Shown: positions 1 to 10,292 of the stretch, piece after piece
Layout: the number at the start of each line of letters is the position of its first letter
Position numbering within the stretch: the first letter of the stretch is position 1
Source: Candidatus Blastococcus massiliensis AP3
Lineage (GTDB): Bacteria > Actinomycetota > Actinomycetes > Mycobacteriales > Geodermatophilaceae
DNA: 64,000 bases
Assembly: GCF_000582785.1 (NCBI RefSeq)
Contig: NZ_HG931174.1
Location: 763,903 to 827,902 of the forward strand
Direction of reading: 5' to 3'
Position numbers and translations under genes: made by a program
The notes under the pieces: model-generated
The model's database searches: none
What the model saw: only the letters and a program-made list of their open reading frames with translations
Told to the model about the DNA's origin: nothing

Positions 1-2172
1 GTCGAGCGCCAGGACGTCGCCGCCCGTCGTCCCCAGCTCGGTGACCGGCACACCGGCCCACCGAGCCGTCTTCTTCACAGCGCCGGGGTCGGCCGTGGTG
101 ACGACGACGCGGGCGGTGGACTCGCTGAACAGGGCGGTGAACGCGTCACCGTCGAGGCGGAGCCGGGCGCCGACGCCGTAGCGCAGCGCGGACTCGGTGA
201 GCCCCTGCGCCAGCCCACCGTCGGCGAGGTCGTGCGCGGAACCGACCAGCCCCTCGCGCGCCAGCGCACCCAGCAGGTCGGCGAGCGCGCGCTCGGCGGC
301 GAGGTCGATCGCCGGCGGGCGGCCGCCGAGGTGGCCGTGCACGACGCTCGCCCACGCCGAGCCGCCGAACTCCGGCTTCGTCTCGCCGAGCAGCAGGACC
401 GTCTCCCCCGCCGTCCGCCAGCCGGCGGGCACGCGGCGGCGGACGTCGTCGTGCACGCCGAGCACACCGATGACCGGGGTCGGGTTGATCGCGACGTCGC
501 CGGTCTGGTTGTAGAGGCTGACGTTGCCGCCGGTCACGGGCAGGCCGAGCTCACGGCAGCCGTCGGCCAGGCCGCGCACGGCCTCCGCGAACTGCCACAT
601 GACCTCGGGGTTCTCCGGGGAGCCGAAGTTCAGGCAGTTCGTGACCGCCAGCGGCTTCGCGCCGGTGGCGGCGACGTTGCGGTAGGCCTCGGCCAGGTTC
701 AGCTTCGCCCCGGTGTAGGGGTCCAGGCGCGCGTACCGGGCGTTGCCGTCGAGGGAGAGCGCGATGCCGCGGTGGCTCTCCTCGTCGATGCGGACGACGC
801 CGGCGTCCTCGGGCTGGGCGAGGACCGTGTTGCCGCGGACGTAGCGGTCGTACTGCTCGGTGACCCAGCTCTTGTCCGCACCGTCCGGGCTGCTGACGAC
901 GGCCAGCCAGTGCGCCTGGAGCTCCGCGCCGGTGGCGGGCCGCGGCAGGCGGGCCGGGTCGTCGGCCTGCAGGGCGTCGAGGTCGGCCGGCCGTGCCATC
1001 GGGCGCTCGTAGACCGGGCCCTCGTGGGCGACGGTCCGCGGCGGGACGTCGACGATGCGCTCGCCGTGCCAGTCGACGGTGAGCCGGTCGCCGTCGGTGA
1101 CCTCACCGATGACGGCGGCGAGCACGTCCCACTTGTGGCAGACGGCGAGGAACGCCTCGACCTTGCCCGGCTCGACGATGGCGCACATGCGCTCCTGCGA
1201 CTCGCTCATCAGGATCTCGGCGGGCGTCAGGGTGGAGTCGCGCAGCGGGACGGTGTCGAGGTCGACGTGCATGCCGCCGGTGCCGGCGCTGGCCAGCTCG
1301 CTCGTGGCACAGGAGAGGCCGGCGCCGCCGAGGTCCTGGATGCCGGTCACGAGGTTCTGGGCGAAGAGCTCGAGACAGGCCTCGATGAGCAGCTTCTCGG
1401 TGAACGGGTCGCCGACCTGCACGGCCGGGCGCTTGGCCGGCCCCCGTTGCCCGTCCGCGGAGTCATCGAAGGTCTCCGACGCGAGGACCGAGACGCCGCC
1501 GATGCCGTCGCCGCCGGTCCGGGCGCCGAACAGGATGACCTTGTTGCCGACGCCCTCGGCCTTGGCCAAGTGCACGTCCTCGTGCTTCATGACGCCGACG
1601 CACAGGGCGTTGACCAGCGGGTTGCCGGTGTAGCACTCGTCGAAGAGCAGCTCGCCGCCGATGTTGGGCAGGCCCAGGCAGTTGCCGTAGCCGCCGACGC
1701 CGGCGACGACCCCGGGAAGCACGCGGGCGGTGTCGGGCGCGTCGGCGCGACCGAAGCGCAGCGAGTCCATGACCGCGATCGGGCGGGCGCCCATGGTGAG
1801 GATGTCGCGGACGATGCCGCCCACGCCGGTGGCCGCGCCCTGATAGGGCTCGACGTAGCTCGGGTGGTTGTGCGACTCGACCTTGAAGGTGACCGCGAGC
1901 CCGTCGCCGACGTCGACGACGCCGGCGTTCTCGCCGATCCCGACCAGCAGGGCGTCGCTCTGCGGCAGGTCGCCGAACTGCCGCAGGTGCACCTTCGAGC
2001 TCTTGTAGGAGCAGTGCTCGCTCCACATGACCGAGTACATGGCCAGCTCGGCGGTGGTGGGGCGGCGGCCCAGGATGTCCTTGATGCGGGCGTACTCGTC
2101 GGCCTTGAGACCGAGCTCGGCCCAGGGCTGCTCGTCGTCGGGGTGCTGGGCGGCCTGCTCGACCGTGTCCAT
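1..2172 (-). CDS. purL: Phosphoribosylformylglycinamidine synthase subunit PurL (3' end outside window)
   Basis: Converts FGAR to FGAM in purine synthesis, using ATP and ammonia delivered by PurQ. The 724 codons present read without a stop. VESHNHP at about residues 98-104 is the conserved nucleotide/metal loop of PurL, and a second AIR-synthase-like half follows with [10 protein letters not shown]. Stand-alone bacterial PurL is about 730-770 residues, so only a few tens of C-terminal residues lie beyond the window edge. The ATG at 2172 is 5 nt after the purQ stop; a GTG at 2181 overlapping that stop as GTGA is an alternative. It is last in a purS-purQ-purL operon, which sets the three-protein (not fused) form of the enzyme. 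Confidence 0.97.
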   Translation of the reverse strand, partial: MDTVEQAAQHPDDEQPWAELGLKADEYARIKDILGRRPTTAELAMYSVMWSEHCSYKSSKVHLRQFGDLPQSDALLVGIGENAGVVDVGDGLAVTFKVESHNHPSYVEPYQGAATGVGGIVRDILTMGARPIAVMDSLRFGRADAPDTARVLPGVVAGVGGYGNCLGLPNIGGELLFDECYTGNPLVNALCVGVMKHEDVHLAKAEGVGNKVILFGARTGGDGIGGVSVLASETFDDSADGQRGPAKRPAVQVGDPFTEKLLIEACLELFAQNLVTGIQDLGGAGLSCATSELASAGTGGMHVDLDTVPLRDSTLTPAEILMSESQERMCAIVEPGKVEAFLAVCHKWDVLAAVIGEVTDGDRLTVDWHGERIVDVPPRTVAHEGPVYERPMARPADLDALQADDPARLPRPATGAELQAHWLAVVSSPDGADKSWVTEQYDRYVRGNTVLAQPEDAGVVRIDEESHRGIALSLDGNARYARLDPYTGAKLNLAEAYRNVAATGAKPLAVTNCLNFGSPENPEVMWQFAEAVRGLADGCRELGLPVTGGNVSLYNQTGDVAINPTPVIGVLGVHDDVRRRVPAGWRTAGETVLLLGETKPEFGGSAWASVVHGHLGGRPPAIDLAAERALADLLGALAREGLVGSAHDLADGGLAQGLTESALRYGVGARLRLDGDAFTALFSESTARVVVTTADPGAVKKTARWAGVPVTELGTTGGDVLALD

Positions 2173-2177
2173 GCGGG

Positions 2178-2849
2178 TCACGCGTTCACGACCGCCTTCA
2201 GGACGCTGGTGAAGAACCCGAGCCCGTCGGTGCTCGGCCCGGTGAGGTCCTCGACGGCGTGCTCGGGGTGCGGCATGAGGCCGACGACCCGGCCGTTCTC
2301 GCTGGCCACGCCGGCGATGTCGCGGGAGCTGCCGTTCGGGTTGCCGTCGACGTAGCGGAAGACGACGCGACCGTCGCCCTCGAGCCGGTCGAGGTCGCGG
2401 TCGGCGGCGACGTAGCGGCCCTCGCCGTTCTTGACCGGGATGAGGATGCGCTGGCCCTGCTCGTAATCGCCGGTCCAGGCGGTGTCAGCCCGCTCGACAC
2501 GGAGCCACTGGTCACGGTTGCGGAAGTGCAGGTGGCCGTTGCGGGTCAGGGCGCCGGGCAGCAGACCCGCCTCGCAGAGCACCTGGAAGCCGTTGCAGAT
2601 GCCCAGGACCGGCAGGCCGCCCTTCGCCGCGTCGACGACGTCCTGCATCAGCGGCGACCGGGCGGCGATGGCGCCGGCGCGCAGGTAGTCACCGTAGGAG
2701 AAGCCACCGGGGAGGACGACGGCGTCGACGTCCTTCAGGTCGTGGTCGGCGTGCCAGAGGACGACGGGCTCGCCGCCGGCGAGCCGCACCGCGCGGGTGG
2801 CGTCGACGTCGTCCAGGGAGCCCGGGAAGGTGATGACACCGATGCGCAC
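2178..2849 (-). CDS. purQ: Phosphoribosylformylglycinamidine synthase glutaminase subunit PurQ
   Basis: Class I glutamine amidotransferase that releases ammonia from glutamine for PurL. The 223 residues match the usual PurQ length. [11 protein letters not shown] (about 47-57) is the PurQ oxyanion/substrate loop, GICNGFQ carries the nucleophile Cys85, and MPHPEH near the C terminus supplies His194 and Glu196 of the triad. The GTG start at 2849 lies 7 nt after the purS stop, so translation is probably coupled. Cytosolic; forms the FGAM synthase complex with PurS and PurL. Confidence 0.97.
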   Translation of the reverse strand: MRIGVITFPGSLDDVDATRAVRLAGGEPVVLWHADHDLKDVDAVVLPGGFSYGDYLRAGAIAARSPLMQDVVDAAKGGLPVLGICNGFQVLCEAGLLPGALTRNGHLHFRNRDQWLRVERADTAWTGDYEQGQRILIPVKNGEGRYVAADRDLDRLEGDGRVVFRYVDGNPNGSSRDIAGVASENGRVVGLMPHPEHAVEDLTGPSTDGLGFFTSVLKAVVNA

Positions 2850-2856
2850 GGTTCTC

Positions 2857-3096
2857 TCAGTCCTTGGGGAGATGCAGTTCGACGTCCTCGATGACCGGGT
2901 TGGCCAGCAGCGTCTCGGCGATCTGCTTCAGCTCGGCCTCGTCGGGCGTCCCGTCGACCTCGAGCACGAAGTGCTTGCCCTGGCGGACGCTCCGGACGGA
3001 GTCGTGGCCGAGCCGGCCGAGGGCGCCGAGGACCGCCTGCCCCTGGGGGTCGGAGATCTCCGGCTTCAGGACGACGTCGACGACCACTCGGGACAC
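2857..3096 (-). CDS. purS: Phosphoribosylformylglycinamidine synthase subunit PurS
   Basis: Small bridging subunit that docks PurQ onto PurL. From the GTG at 3096 the product is 79 residues, the usual PurS size, beginning [19 protein letters not shown] and ending in the [12 protein letters not shown] strand typical of the family. The reading frame stays open far upstream only because of GC bias; the start is fixed by family length. First gene of purS-purQ-purL, divergent from the secreted LGFP protein, with a short hairpin-forming AT-rich stretch just upstream. Confidence 0.93.
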   Translation of the reverse strand: MSRVVVDVVLKPEISDPQGQAVLGALGRLGHDSVRSVRQGKHFVLEVDGTPDEAELKQIAETLLANPVIEDVELHLPKD

Positions 3097-3110
3097 GCGG
3101 ACGAGGGTAC

Positions 3111-3134
3111 CCGGAAGATTTTTCTTCCTTCCGG
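3111..3134. promoter_or_regulatory. Inverted repeat in the purS / LGFP-protein divergent promoter region
   Basis: GGAAGA-TTTT-TCTTCC (3113-3128) is a perfect 6-bp hairpin, and an alternative pairing CCGGAAG / CTTCCGG uses 3111-3117 and 3128-3134. It sits 15-38 nt upstream of the purS start and is one of the few AT-rich spots in the region. It could be an operator or a structured leader of the purSQL transcript. No regulator is identified. Confidence 0.4.
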
Positions 3135-3228
3135 CCGCCGAGCTGTGCACACTGAGCCGCCTCCTCCCCGACGGGGGCCCTGACCTGGTGAAAGACCGGT
3201 CAGGAGCACACCCCGCCGAGGAGTCGAT

Positions 3229-5715
3229 GTGCGTGCGCTCACGGTGGCCGCGGCCGCCGCCCTGGTCCTCCTGCCTGCCGTCCCCGCCTGGGCGGCGCCC
3301 AACCAGGCACCGGTCGCCGTGGACGACGTCGCGGACGTGGACAGCATCGGGATCGACCGCGTGATCCCGGCACTGGCCAACGACACGGATCCGGACGGGG
3401 ATCCGCTCACGTACACGGCCGTCGGTCCAGCCGCCAAGGGCGTCGCCTCCATCGACGCGGGCCGGCTGCTCTACCGCCCGTTCATGTTCGGGACCGGGAC
3501 CGACTCGTTCACGTACACCGTCTCGGACGGCCAGGGGAACACTGCGACGGCCACCGTGACGGTCACCCTCTGGGCGCGGCTCCCGGCTCCCACGGGCCTC
3601 ACCATCAGTTCCGCGGATGCGGCCAGCGCCACGCTGGTCTGGCCGGCCGCCCCAGGCGCCGTGCAGTACCGGATCTACCGGAACACCTGGCTCGTCCACA
3701 CGACCTCGAGCACGACCTGGACGGACACCGGCATCCCCGCCGGCGCCAACTACGACTACCGGATCGCCAGTGTCGACGGAGGTGGGTTCGGCGGGCTCCA
3801 GTCGGGTGCCGTCTACCGGGGACAGCAGGCGCGCACCCCCACGGACCTGGCCGTGAGCGTGACCACCGATCCGACGGCGTTGACCCTCACCTGGGCCAAC
3901 GGGGATCTCGGCCCCTGGAACGTGTACCGGGACGGCGCTCTCGTGGCGACCCCCTCCACGCGGACCTTCACCGACACAGGCCTGGTCACCGGCCGGGCGT
4001 ACAGCTACCAGGTCCAGACGGCCGGCTACACCTCGCCCACCGCCGTCAACCCACCGAGCGCACTGTCCTCTGCGGTGCGGGGCACCCCGGCCCTCTCCGC
4101 CATCGCCCAGCTGGTCGAGCATCGCGACCTCATCAGCTCGCTGGGGCCGGTCACGGTGCCGGAGCGGGCGATCCCGGGCGGACGCCAGCAGGACCACCAG
4201 AACGGTCTGGTCCTCCAGCAGGACGGCGAGGATCCGTTCGTCGTCGGCCACGGCGGCTTCCCCGCGGCCTACGCCAAGGTGGGCGGAGCCACGGGCCAAC
4301 TCGGCTTCCCGATCGCGGACGTGGAGTGCACCGACGTGCGGGCCCAGGGCTGCATCCAGTTCTTCGAAGGCGGCAGCATCGTCCACTCGCGGGCTCACTG
4401 GTCGACCCCGGTCGTCCTGCAGGTCATCGAGGACGGCTGGGCGGCCACCGGGTGGGAGGACGGTCCGCTGGGGTGGCCGATCTTCAACCAGCGAGCAACG
4501 GCTCGCGGCGTGATCCAGCCGTTCGAGGGTGGCTACGTCCTGTGGACCCCGACCACCGGGTCTCACGGCGTGAGTCAGTCGAGCGGGTTCCTGGACGCCT
4601 GGGACTGGGACCTCGTCTACGAGACCGGTCGGCTGGGCTACCCCACCAGCGACATGGCCTGCGGCCTGCGCGCCGCGGGGTGTTTCCAGCAGTTCGAGGG
4701 CGGTGCCATCTACTCGTCCCTGAACAGCGGCGTCCACGCGATGTACACCCCGTATCTCGACACCTGGACACAGCACGGATGGGAGAACGGCCGGCTCGGC
4801 TATCCGACCGCCGGTGAGGTCTGCGGGTTGATCGGCGGTGGCTGCTTCCAGAAGTTCGAGGGCGGCGCCATCTACGGAAGCCCGGTGGCTGGGAGACACG
4901 TGGTCGCCGGACCCGTCTACACCGCCTGGAGCCGCACCGGCTCGGAGAAGGGCCGGCTCGGCTACCCGACGTCCGGAGAGACCTGCGGTCTTCCGGGTGG
5001 GGGCTGCTCGCAGTCCTTCCAGGGCGGGGCCCTCTACTGGACCGCTGCCACCGGCGCCCAGGTCTCGGTCGGGGCCATCCGCGACACCTACCTGCGCGCC
5101 GGCGGGGTCGCCGGGCGGCTCGGCTACCCCACCACCGGCGAGCACTGCGGGCTGGCCCGCGCCGGCTGCCTCCAGTTGTTCCAGGGCGGCGCCATCTACT
5201 TCTCCCCCGCTACCGGAGCCCACGTCGTCCTCGGCGCCATCCGGGGCACCTGGAACAACGCGTGGTCGCAGGACGGCCGACTGGGTTACCCCACCACCAG
5301 CGAGATCTGCGGGCTGCGCCGCGGCGGTTGCTTCCAGGAGTTCCAGGGCGGCGCCATCTACTTCTCCCCCGCCTCCGGAGCCCACGTCGTCCTCGGCGCC
5401 ATCCGCGACACCTGGGCGCGGCAGGGCTGGGAGACCGGCCGGCTGGGCTACCCCACCAGCAGCGAGTTCTGCGGGCTGCGCGGCGGCGGCTGCTTCCAGG
5501 AGTTCCAGGGCGGCGCCATCTACTTCTCACCGGCATCCGGAGCTCACGTGGTCCTCGGTGGCATCCGGGACACCTGGGCCCGGCAGGGCTGGGAGACCGG
5601 TCGGCTGGGATACCCCGTCTCCGGTGAGAGCTTCTCGGGCGGCGCCTACCGGCAGACGTTCCAGGGCGGCACCATCACGCTCGACGGCCGGGGACCGCGG
5701 ATCACCTACCGCTGA
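3229..5715 (+). CDS. Secreted protein with cadherin-like, fibronectin III and nine LGFP repeats
   Basis: An 828-residue exported protein. Signal peptide is about residues 1-21 (cleavage after AWA). Next comes a bacterial Ig/cadherin-like domain (NDTDPDGDPLTYTAV ... DSFTYTVSDGQGN), then two fibronectin type III-like domains to about residue 285. From about residue 340 to the end there are nine LGFP repeats, marked by LGFP, LGWP and seven LGYP cores spaced about 50-55 residues apart, most with a conserved Cys pair (xxC..GGC). LGFP repeats are known from corynebacterial mycolyltransferases and other wall-associated proteins and are thought to bind the cell wall. No catalytic domain and no LPXTG sorting signal are visible, so it is probably an adhesin or wall-binding protein. 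GTG start at 3229 follows CGAGGAG. Repeats 7-9 are nearly identical at DNA level. Confidence 0.85.
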   Translation: MRALTVAAAAALVLLPAVPAWAAPNQAPVAVDDVADVDSIGIDRVIPALANDTDPDGDPLTYTAVGPAAKGVASIDAGRLLYRPFMFGTGTDSFTYTVSDGQGNTATATVTVTLWARLPAPTGLTISSADAASATLVWPAAPGAVQYRIYRNTWLVHTTSSTTWTDTGIPAGANYDYRIASVDGGGFGGLQSGAVYRGQQARTPTDLAVSVTTDPTALTLTWANGDLGPWNVYRDGALVATPSTRTFTDTGLVTGRAYSYQVQTAGYTSPTAVNPPSALSSAVRGTPALSAIAQLVEHRDLISSLGPVTVPERAIPGGRQQDHQNGLVLQQDGEDPFVVGHGGFPAAYAKVGGATGQLGFPIADVECTDVRAQGCIQFFEGGSIVHSRAHWSTPVVLQVIEDGWAATGWEDGPLGWPIFNQRATARGVIQPFEGGYVLWTPTTGSHGVSQSSGFLDAWDWDLVYETGRLGYPTSDMACGLRAAGCFQQFEGGAIYSSLNSGVHAMYTPYLDTWTQHGWENGRLGYPTAGEVCGLIGGGCFQKFEGGAIYGSPVAGRHVVAGPVYTAWSRTGSEKGRLGYPTSGETCGLPGGGCSQSFQGGALYWTAATGAQVSVGAIRDTYLRAGGVAGRLGYPTTGEHCGLARAGCLQLFQGGAIYFSPATGAHVVLGAIRGTWNNAWSQDGRLGYPTTSEICGLRRGGCFQEFQGGAIYFSPASGAHVVLGAIRDTWARQGWETGRLGYPTSSEFCGLRGGGCFQEFQGGAIYFSPASGAHVVLGGIRDTWARQGWETGRLGYPVSGESFSGGAYRQTFQGGTITLDGRGPRITYR
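5170..5640 (+). repeat. Near-identical DNA copies encoding the last LGFP repeats
   Basis: Units of about 165 bp recur with very high identity, for example the stretch coding QGGAIYFSPASGAHVVLG at about 5175, 5345 and 5510. High nucleotide identity between neighbouring repeats implies recent duplication or gene conversion, and predicts copy-number variation between strains. Confidence 0.7.
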
Positions 5716-5730
5716 CCGTGCGCCGTCCGC

Positions 5731-6471
5731 TCACCCGCTCCAGGTGTAGGTGCAGCCGCCCGTCGTCGTCCGGCCCGTCGGGTCGGTGAGCACGGCACTG
5801 ACCTCGTAGGTGCCGGGCTCGACGTAGGTGTGCGAGAAGATCGCCCCGAGGCGGTCGCTGGTGTCGGTGTACACGTCGCCGTCCCCGTAGTCGATGGTGA
5901 TTTCGTACGGCGTCGGCGCGCTGATCTGGTGCCCGAACCTCGGTGAGGCGCCGGCGCCGCTGGGGCAGGTGACGGTCATCGCGAGCGCGGCGGCCGCGGG
6001 TTCCGCCGCCGGTGGAGCCGATGCAGTGGGGGCGACGGCGGGAGGACCGGCGACCGGAGGACCGACCGGGGGCGGGGTCGTCGGGGTCACCGCCTGCACC
6101 TCGGGCGAGACGGAGGAGCCCGCTGTCGACGCGGACGGCGTCGGATCGCCCGCCTGCCCGGCGATGATGCTCCCGACGAGGACGCCCGCGAGCGCCAGTG
6201 CTCCGATGACCACTCCGATCTTCTGGTTGCGCTTCCGGCGTGCGGCGCGGGAGGACCGGTTCAGCGGAGCGAGAGGTCTCCGCTCCCGTGCGGCGGACGA
6301 ACCCAGGCCCTTCAGCGTCTCCGGTTCACGGCCGCCCGCGGGCGCGGCTGCGGGCCGCGTGGACCGGCTCGGGGGCGACCCCTTCGTCGACGCCGGCTTC
6401 TTCCGGTTCGCGGGCTGCGACGCGCGCGACCGCGACTTCCGGTTCGGTTGCTTCCGTCCCCGTCCGCCCAT
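5731..6471 (-). CDS. Single-pass membrane protein with basic N terminus and PKD domain
   Basis: A 246-residue protein of unknown role. Residues 1-90 are a disordered, Lys/Arg-rich cytoplasmic tail (MGGRGRKQPNRKSRSRAS...). One membrane helix follows at about 94-115 (KIGVVIGALALAGVLVGSII), then a Pro/Ala linker and a C-terminal PKD-type fold (ITIDYGDGDVY ... FSHTYVEPGTYEVSAVL). PKD domains are extracellular and usually mediate protein or polysaccharide contacts. The ATG at 6471 was chosen because GAGGAG lies 8 nt upstream; the frame is open 23 codons further. It converges on the LGFP protein gene with only 15 bp between them, so both may be envelope proteins, but no functional link is shown. 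Confidence 0.75.
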   Translation of the reverse strand: MGGRGRKQPNRKSRSRASQPANRKKPASTKGSPPSRSTRPAAAPAGGREPETLKGLGSSAARERRPLAPLNRSSRAARRKRNQKIGVVIGALALAGVLVGSIIAGQAGDPTPSASTAGSSVSPEVQAVTPTTPPPVGPPVAGPPAVAPTASAPPAAEPAAAALAMTVTCPSGAGASPRFGHQISAPTPYEITIDYGDGDVYTDTSDRLGAIFSHTYVEPGTYEVSAVLTDPTGRTTTGGCTYTWSG

Positions 6472-6565
6472 CTGGCTGCTCCTCGACCGAGCGTGTGCCC
6501 CGCCTTGCCACGGATCGGCGCAGTGTGCACCCCAGGACATTCAGGGGAAACCCCTCCGGGCGCGC

Positions 6566-7456
6566 TCAGTCGAACGAGGTGCCGGTGAGCTTCTCGTAGG
6601 CGGTGACGTAGCGCTCGCGGGTGGCCGCGACGACGTCCTCGGGAAGTTCCGGTGGCGGTGAGACGCGGTCCCAGCCGGACGACGTCAGCCAGTCGCGGAC
6701 GAACTGCTTGTCGAACGAGGGCTGCACGTCCCCGGGCGACCAGGTGACCGCCGGCCAGAAACGGGACGAGTCGGGGGTGAGCACCTCGTCGCCGAGCACC
6801 AGCGAGTCGCCGGACAGGCCGAACTCGAACTTGGTGTCGGCCAGGATGATCCCGGCGTCGAAAGCGATCTCCGCCGCCCGCGAGTACAGGGCGAGGGTGA
6901 GTTCGCGCAGCTCGGCCGCCCGCGACTCCCCGACCGCGGTGACGACGGCGCTGAAGTCGATCGCCTCGTCGTGCTCGCCCACCTCCGCCTTGGTCGACGG
7001 CGTGAAGACCGGCTCGGGCAGCCGCGAACCCTCGACCAGTCCGGCAGGGAGCGGCACATCGCGGATCGATCCGGTGCGCTGGTACTCGACGGTGCCCGAA
7101 CCCGAGAGGTAGCCGCGGGCCACGCACTCGACCGGCAGCATCTCCAGCCGGCGCACCAGCATCGCGCGGCCCTCGACCTCGGCCGGCACTCCGTGCTCCG
7201 CCAGACCCGGGCCGCTCGACACCAGGTGGTGGGTCGCCCCGAACGACGCCAGCACGGGAGCGAGCTGGTCGAACCACCACACCGAGAGCTGGGTGAGCAC
7301 CCTGCCCTTGTCGGGGATCGGCGTGGGCAGCACCCAGTCGTAGGCGGAGATGCGGTCGGAGGCGACCAGCAGCAGCCGGTCCTGGCCGGCGTCGTAGATC
7401 TCCCGCACCTTGCCGCGGGCGACCAGCGGCAGCTCCACGGCCGGGTCGGAGCTCAC
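6566..7456 (-). CDS. purC: Phosphoribosylaminoimidazole-succinocarboxamide synthase (SAICAR synthetase)
   Basis: ATP-dependent joining of CAIR and aspartate in purine synthesis. The 296-residue protein has the family N terminus ([13 protein letters not shown]...[14 protein letters not shown]), the substrate loop [20 protein letters not shown] and the metal/ATP-binding DTKFEFG segment. The GTG start at 7456 overlaps the purB stop by 4 nt (GTGA), so PurB and PurC translation is coupled. Cytosolic, housekeeping. Confidence 0.96.
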   Translation of the reverse strand: MSSDPAVELPLVARGKVREIYDAGQDRLLLVASDRISAYDWVLPTPIPDKGRVLTQLSVWWFDQLAPVLASFGATHHLVSSGPGLAEHGVPAEVEGRAMLVRRLEMLPVECVARGYLSGSGTVEYQRTGSIRDVPLPAGLVEGSRLPEPVFTPSTKAEVGEHDEAIDFSAVVTAVGESRAAELRELTLALYSRAAEIAFDAGIILADTKFEFGLSGDSLVLGDEVLTPDSSRFWPAVTWSPGDVQPSFDKQFVRDWLTSSGWDRVSPPPELPEDVVAATRERYVTAYEKLTGTSFD

Positions 7457-8760
7457 GAGAGCGCAGCCAGCCGGTCGAACAGCGGCCCGAGATTGGTCAC
7501 GTAGCGCTCGGGCCGGCAGATCTCGTCGAGCCGTGCCTCGTCCAGCGTGACCCCGGACGACGACGCCTTGGCCCGCAGCGTCTCGCGGAACGGCGTTCCG
7601 CTGTTCCACGTCTCCATCGCGGCCGTCTGGACCAGCGCGTAGGAGTCCTCTCGGGAGAGTCCGCCCTCGACCAGCTCCAGCAGCACCGACGACGTGTAGA
7701 TGAGGCCGCCGGTCGACTCGAGGTTGGCCCGCATCCGGTCGGCGTCGACGACGAGGTTCTCGACGAGGCCCGTGGTCAGGTGCAGCAGGTAGTCGGTGGT
7801 GATCGCGGCGTCGGGGAGGAAGACCCGCTCGGTGGAGGAGTGCGAGATGTCCCGCTCGTGCCACAGCGGGATGCCCTCCATCACCGGCACGATCGCGGCC
7901 CGCACCACCCGAGCCAGGCCGGCGATGCGCTCCGAGCGGATCGGGTTCTTCTTGTGCGGCATCGCGCTCGAGCCCTTCTGGCCCGACCCGAACGCCTCCG
8001 ACAGCTCCCGCACCTCGGTGCGCTGACCGTGCCGGACCTCCAGGGCGATCGCCTCGCAGACCGTAGCGATCACCGCCAGCGCCGACACCCACTCGGAGAT
8101 GGAGTCGCGCAGCACCACCTGGGTGGAGGCGTCGGCCGGCTTCAGCCCCAGGGCCTCGGCCACGGCGACCTCGACCGAGGGGTCGATCAGCGAGTAGGTG
8201 CCGACGGCGCCGGAGATCGCGACGACGCCGACCCGCTCGCGCGCCGCCCGCAGCCGGTCGCGGGACCGGGCGGCGGCGAAGGCGAGGTCCGCGACCCGGT
8301 GTCCCCAGACGACGGGTTCGGCGTGCACGCCGTGGGTGCGGCCCACCCGGATCGTCGACCGGTGCGCCAGCCCGTGGTCGCGGAGCGCGGCCACGAGCCG
8401 GTCGGCCTTGGCCAGCAGCACGTCCGTCGCGTCGGTGAGCTGCACGGCCAGTGCCGTGTCGAGCAGGTCGGACGACGTCATCCCGTGGTGCACGTAGGCG
8501 GCGGCCGAGCGCGGCTCGGTGTTGTCCGCCCAGGCGGTGAGGAAGGCGATGACGTCGTGCTGCGTCGTCTCCTCGATCTCGGCGACCCGCTCCGGCGTCG
8601 GCGGGGGCGCGTTGCGCACCGGCTCGACGACGTCGGCCGGGACCCGCCCGGCAGCGGCGTGCGCCTCGAGCACCAGCGTCTCGACGCGGCACCACAGCTC
8701 GTACTTGTGCTGGTCGCTCCAGACCCGACCCATCTCGGGGAGCGTGTAGCGCTCGATCAT
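7453..8760 (-). CDS. purB: Adenylosuccinate lyase
   Basis: Cleaves SAICAR and adenylosuccinate with release of fumarate, thus acting twice in AMP synthesis. At 435 residues it is the normal bacterial size. The fumarase/lyase signature [11 protein letters not shown] covers about residues 263-273, with the catalytic Ser in the SS pair; His143 lies in [10 protein letters not shown] and HHGMTSSD at 91-98 is the substrate loop. The ATG at 8760 begins [11 protein letters not shown], the usual N terminus; the upstream open frame is not coding. Downstream it is coupled to purC; purD lies 49 bp upstream in the same direction. Confidence 0.97.
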   Translation of the reverse strand: MIERYTLPEMGRVWSDQHKYELWCRVETLVLEAHAAAGRVPADVVEPVRNAPPPTPERVAEIEETTQHDVIAFLTAWADNTEPRSAAAYVHHGMTSSDLLDTALAVQLTDATDVLLAKADRLVAALRDHGLAHRSTIRVGRTHGVHAEPVVWGHRVADLAFAAARSRDRLRAARERVGVVAISGAVGTYSLIDPSVEVAVAEALGLKPADASTQVVLRDSISEWVSALAVIATVCEAIALEVRHGQRTEVRELSEAFGSGQKGSSAMPHKKNPIRSERIAGLARVVRAAIVPVMEGIPLWHERDISHSSTERVFLPDAAITTDYLLHLTTGLVENLVVDADRMRANLESTGGLIYTSSVLLELVEGGLSREDSYALVQTAAMETWNSGTPFRETLRAKASSSGVTLDEARLDEICRPERYVTNLGPLFDRLAALS

Positions 8761-8809
8761 CCGGCCCACCTCGTCGCCATCAGCACGGGCACAGTCTCCC
8801 GCAGGCCGG

Positions 8810-10087
8810 TCAGGGCAGCGCGATCCGCCCCTCGACGGCGCCCAGCGCGATGTCGGTCCGCCAGTGCGCGCCGGCCAGCCGGACACCGGCGACCCGCTCG
8901 TAGGCGGCCTGCCGCGCGGCGGCGAGGTCGTCCCCGACGGCCGTCACCGCCAGCACCCGCCCGCCGGCCGAGACCACCGAGCCGTCGTCGGCGAGGGCGG
9001 TCCCCGCGTGCAGCACGCCCTCGCCGTCGGCGCCGGTCACCGGGTCGCCGGTGCGTGGCGCCTCGGGGTACCCGGCAGCCGCGACGACCACGGTGACGGC
9101 GGAGCCGGCCCGCCACTCCAGCGGTGGGTGGGCGGCCAGCGTGCCGGTCGCCGACGCGTACAGCAGCCCGGCCAGCGGCGTCGCCAGCAGCGGCAGCACC
9201 ACCTGCGTCTCGGGGTCGCCGAAGCGGGCGTTGAACTCCACCACCCGGACGCCGCGCGAGGTCAGGGCCAGCCCGGCGTACAGGAGGCCGCTGAACGGCT
9301 CGCCGCGACGGGCCATCTCGTCGACCGTCGGCTGCAGCACGGTGGCCAGCACCTCGTCGACCAGGCCGGCCGGGGCCCAGGGCAGCGGCGCGTAGGCACC
9401 CATGCCGCCGGTGTTCGGGCCGCCGTCGCCGTCGTCCCGTCGCTTGAAGTCCTGCGCCGGCACCAGCGGGCGTACGGTCGTGCCATCGGTCACTGCGAAC
9501 AGCGAGACCTCCGGGCCGTCCAGGTACTCCTCGACGAGCACCGCTCCTCCCGCGTCCAGCACCGCCTGCCCGTGGGCGACGGCGGCGGCGCGGTCGGAGG
9601 TGACCAGCACGCCCTTGCCGGCAGCCAGGCCGTCGTCCTTGACGACGTAGGGCGCTCCGCCGGTGAGCGCGGCGACCTCGTCGAGCGCGGTCTCGAGCTC
9701 CGCCGGGCCGCCGACCGGCCAGGCCTGCGCGGTGGGCACCCCGGCGGCGGTCATGACGTGCTTGGCGAAGGACTTGCTGCCCTCGAGCTGCGCGGCCTGC
9801 GCCGACGGGCCGAAGCAGGCGATGCCCGCGTCCCGGACGGCGTCGGCCGCGCCCGCCACGAGAGGCACTTCCGGCCCGACGACGACGAGGTCCGCCTGCC
9901 AGGTGCGCGCGAGCGCCGCGACGGCGTCGGGGTCGGGGTCGCGGACGTCGAGCGCGAAGGGCTCGGCCAGCTGCCTCGTGCCCGCGTTGCCGGGCGCGCA
10001 CGCCAGGGCCTCGACGGCAGGGTCGGACGTCAGAGCCACGCACAGGGCGTGCTCCCGGGCACCGGAGCCGATCACGAGCACGCGCAC
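8810..10087 (-). CDS. purD: Phosphoribosylamine-glycine ligase (GAR synthetase)
   Basis: ATP-grasp ligase making GAR from phosphoribosylamine and glycine. The 425-residue protein begins MRVLVIGSGAREHAL, the PurD N-terminal nucleotide-fold signature, and carries the ATP-grasp elements VKDDGLAAGKGV (about 150-161) and VVEFNARFGDPE (about 283-294) with the metal-binding Glu/Asn. First gene of a purD-purB-purC run on the minus strand; the divergent neighbour is a glycerophosphodiester phosphodiesterase 205 bp away. Confidence 0.96.
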   Translation of the reverse strand: MRVLVIGSGAREHALCVALTSDPAVEALACAPGNAGTRQLAEPFALDVRDPDPDAVAALARTWQADLVVVGPEVPLVAGAADAVRDAGIACFGPSAQAAQLEGSKSFAKHVMTAAGVPTAQAWPVGGPAELETALDEVAALTGGAPYVVKDDGLAAGKGVLVTSDRAAAVAHGQAVLDAGGAVLVEEYLDGPEVSLFAVTDGTTVRPLVPAQDFKRRDDGDGGPNTGGMGAYAPLPWAPAGLVDEVLATVLQPTVDEMARRGEPFSGLLYAGLALTSRGVRVVEFNARFGDPETQVVLPLLATPLAGLLYASATGTLAAHPPLEWRAGSAVTVVVAAAGYPEAPRTGDPVTGADGEGVLHAGTALADDGSVVSAGGRVLAVTAVGDDLAAARQAAYERVAGVRLAGAHWRTDIALGAVEGRIALP

Positions 10088-10274
10088 GGGGCGCGAATCT
10101 ACCGGCGGGGCGACCGGGACGGGTGGGACGACCGTGATCCGGCGCGGCAGCGCCGCAACCAGATCGCAAACCTGTGAAATGAGTCACCGCGGGCATGCGC
10201 CGACCCAGGTCAACGCTGTGTCCGTCGAATTGTGCGCAACACGTTCACTTCAGTTCTCCCGGAAGCCACCCGAT

Positions 10275-10280
10275 TAAGGT
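10275..10280 (+). promoter_or_regulatory. Possible -10 element of the phosphodiesterase gene
   Basis: TAAGGT lies 12 nt before the ATG at 10293, giving a predicted transcript start only a few bases from the start codon. No convincing -35 is seen. It supports ATG 10293 over the GTG at 10284, which would sit only 3 nt from the -10. Confidence 0.35.
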
Positions 10281-10292
10281 GTTGTGGGATCC

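Noticed and set aside
232-2355. A 707-codon open frame on the plus strand opposite purL and purQ.
   Set aside because: It is a GC-bias shadow of purL; low-complexity Ala/Gly/Arg/Val composition, no motif, no ribosome site.
2857-5385. A long minus-strand frame extending purS by about 760 codons across the LGFP gene.
   Set aside because: PurS is about 80 residues; the extension is antisense to a well-supported secreted protein and is GC-driven.
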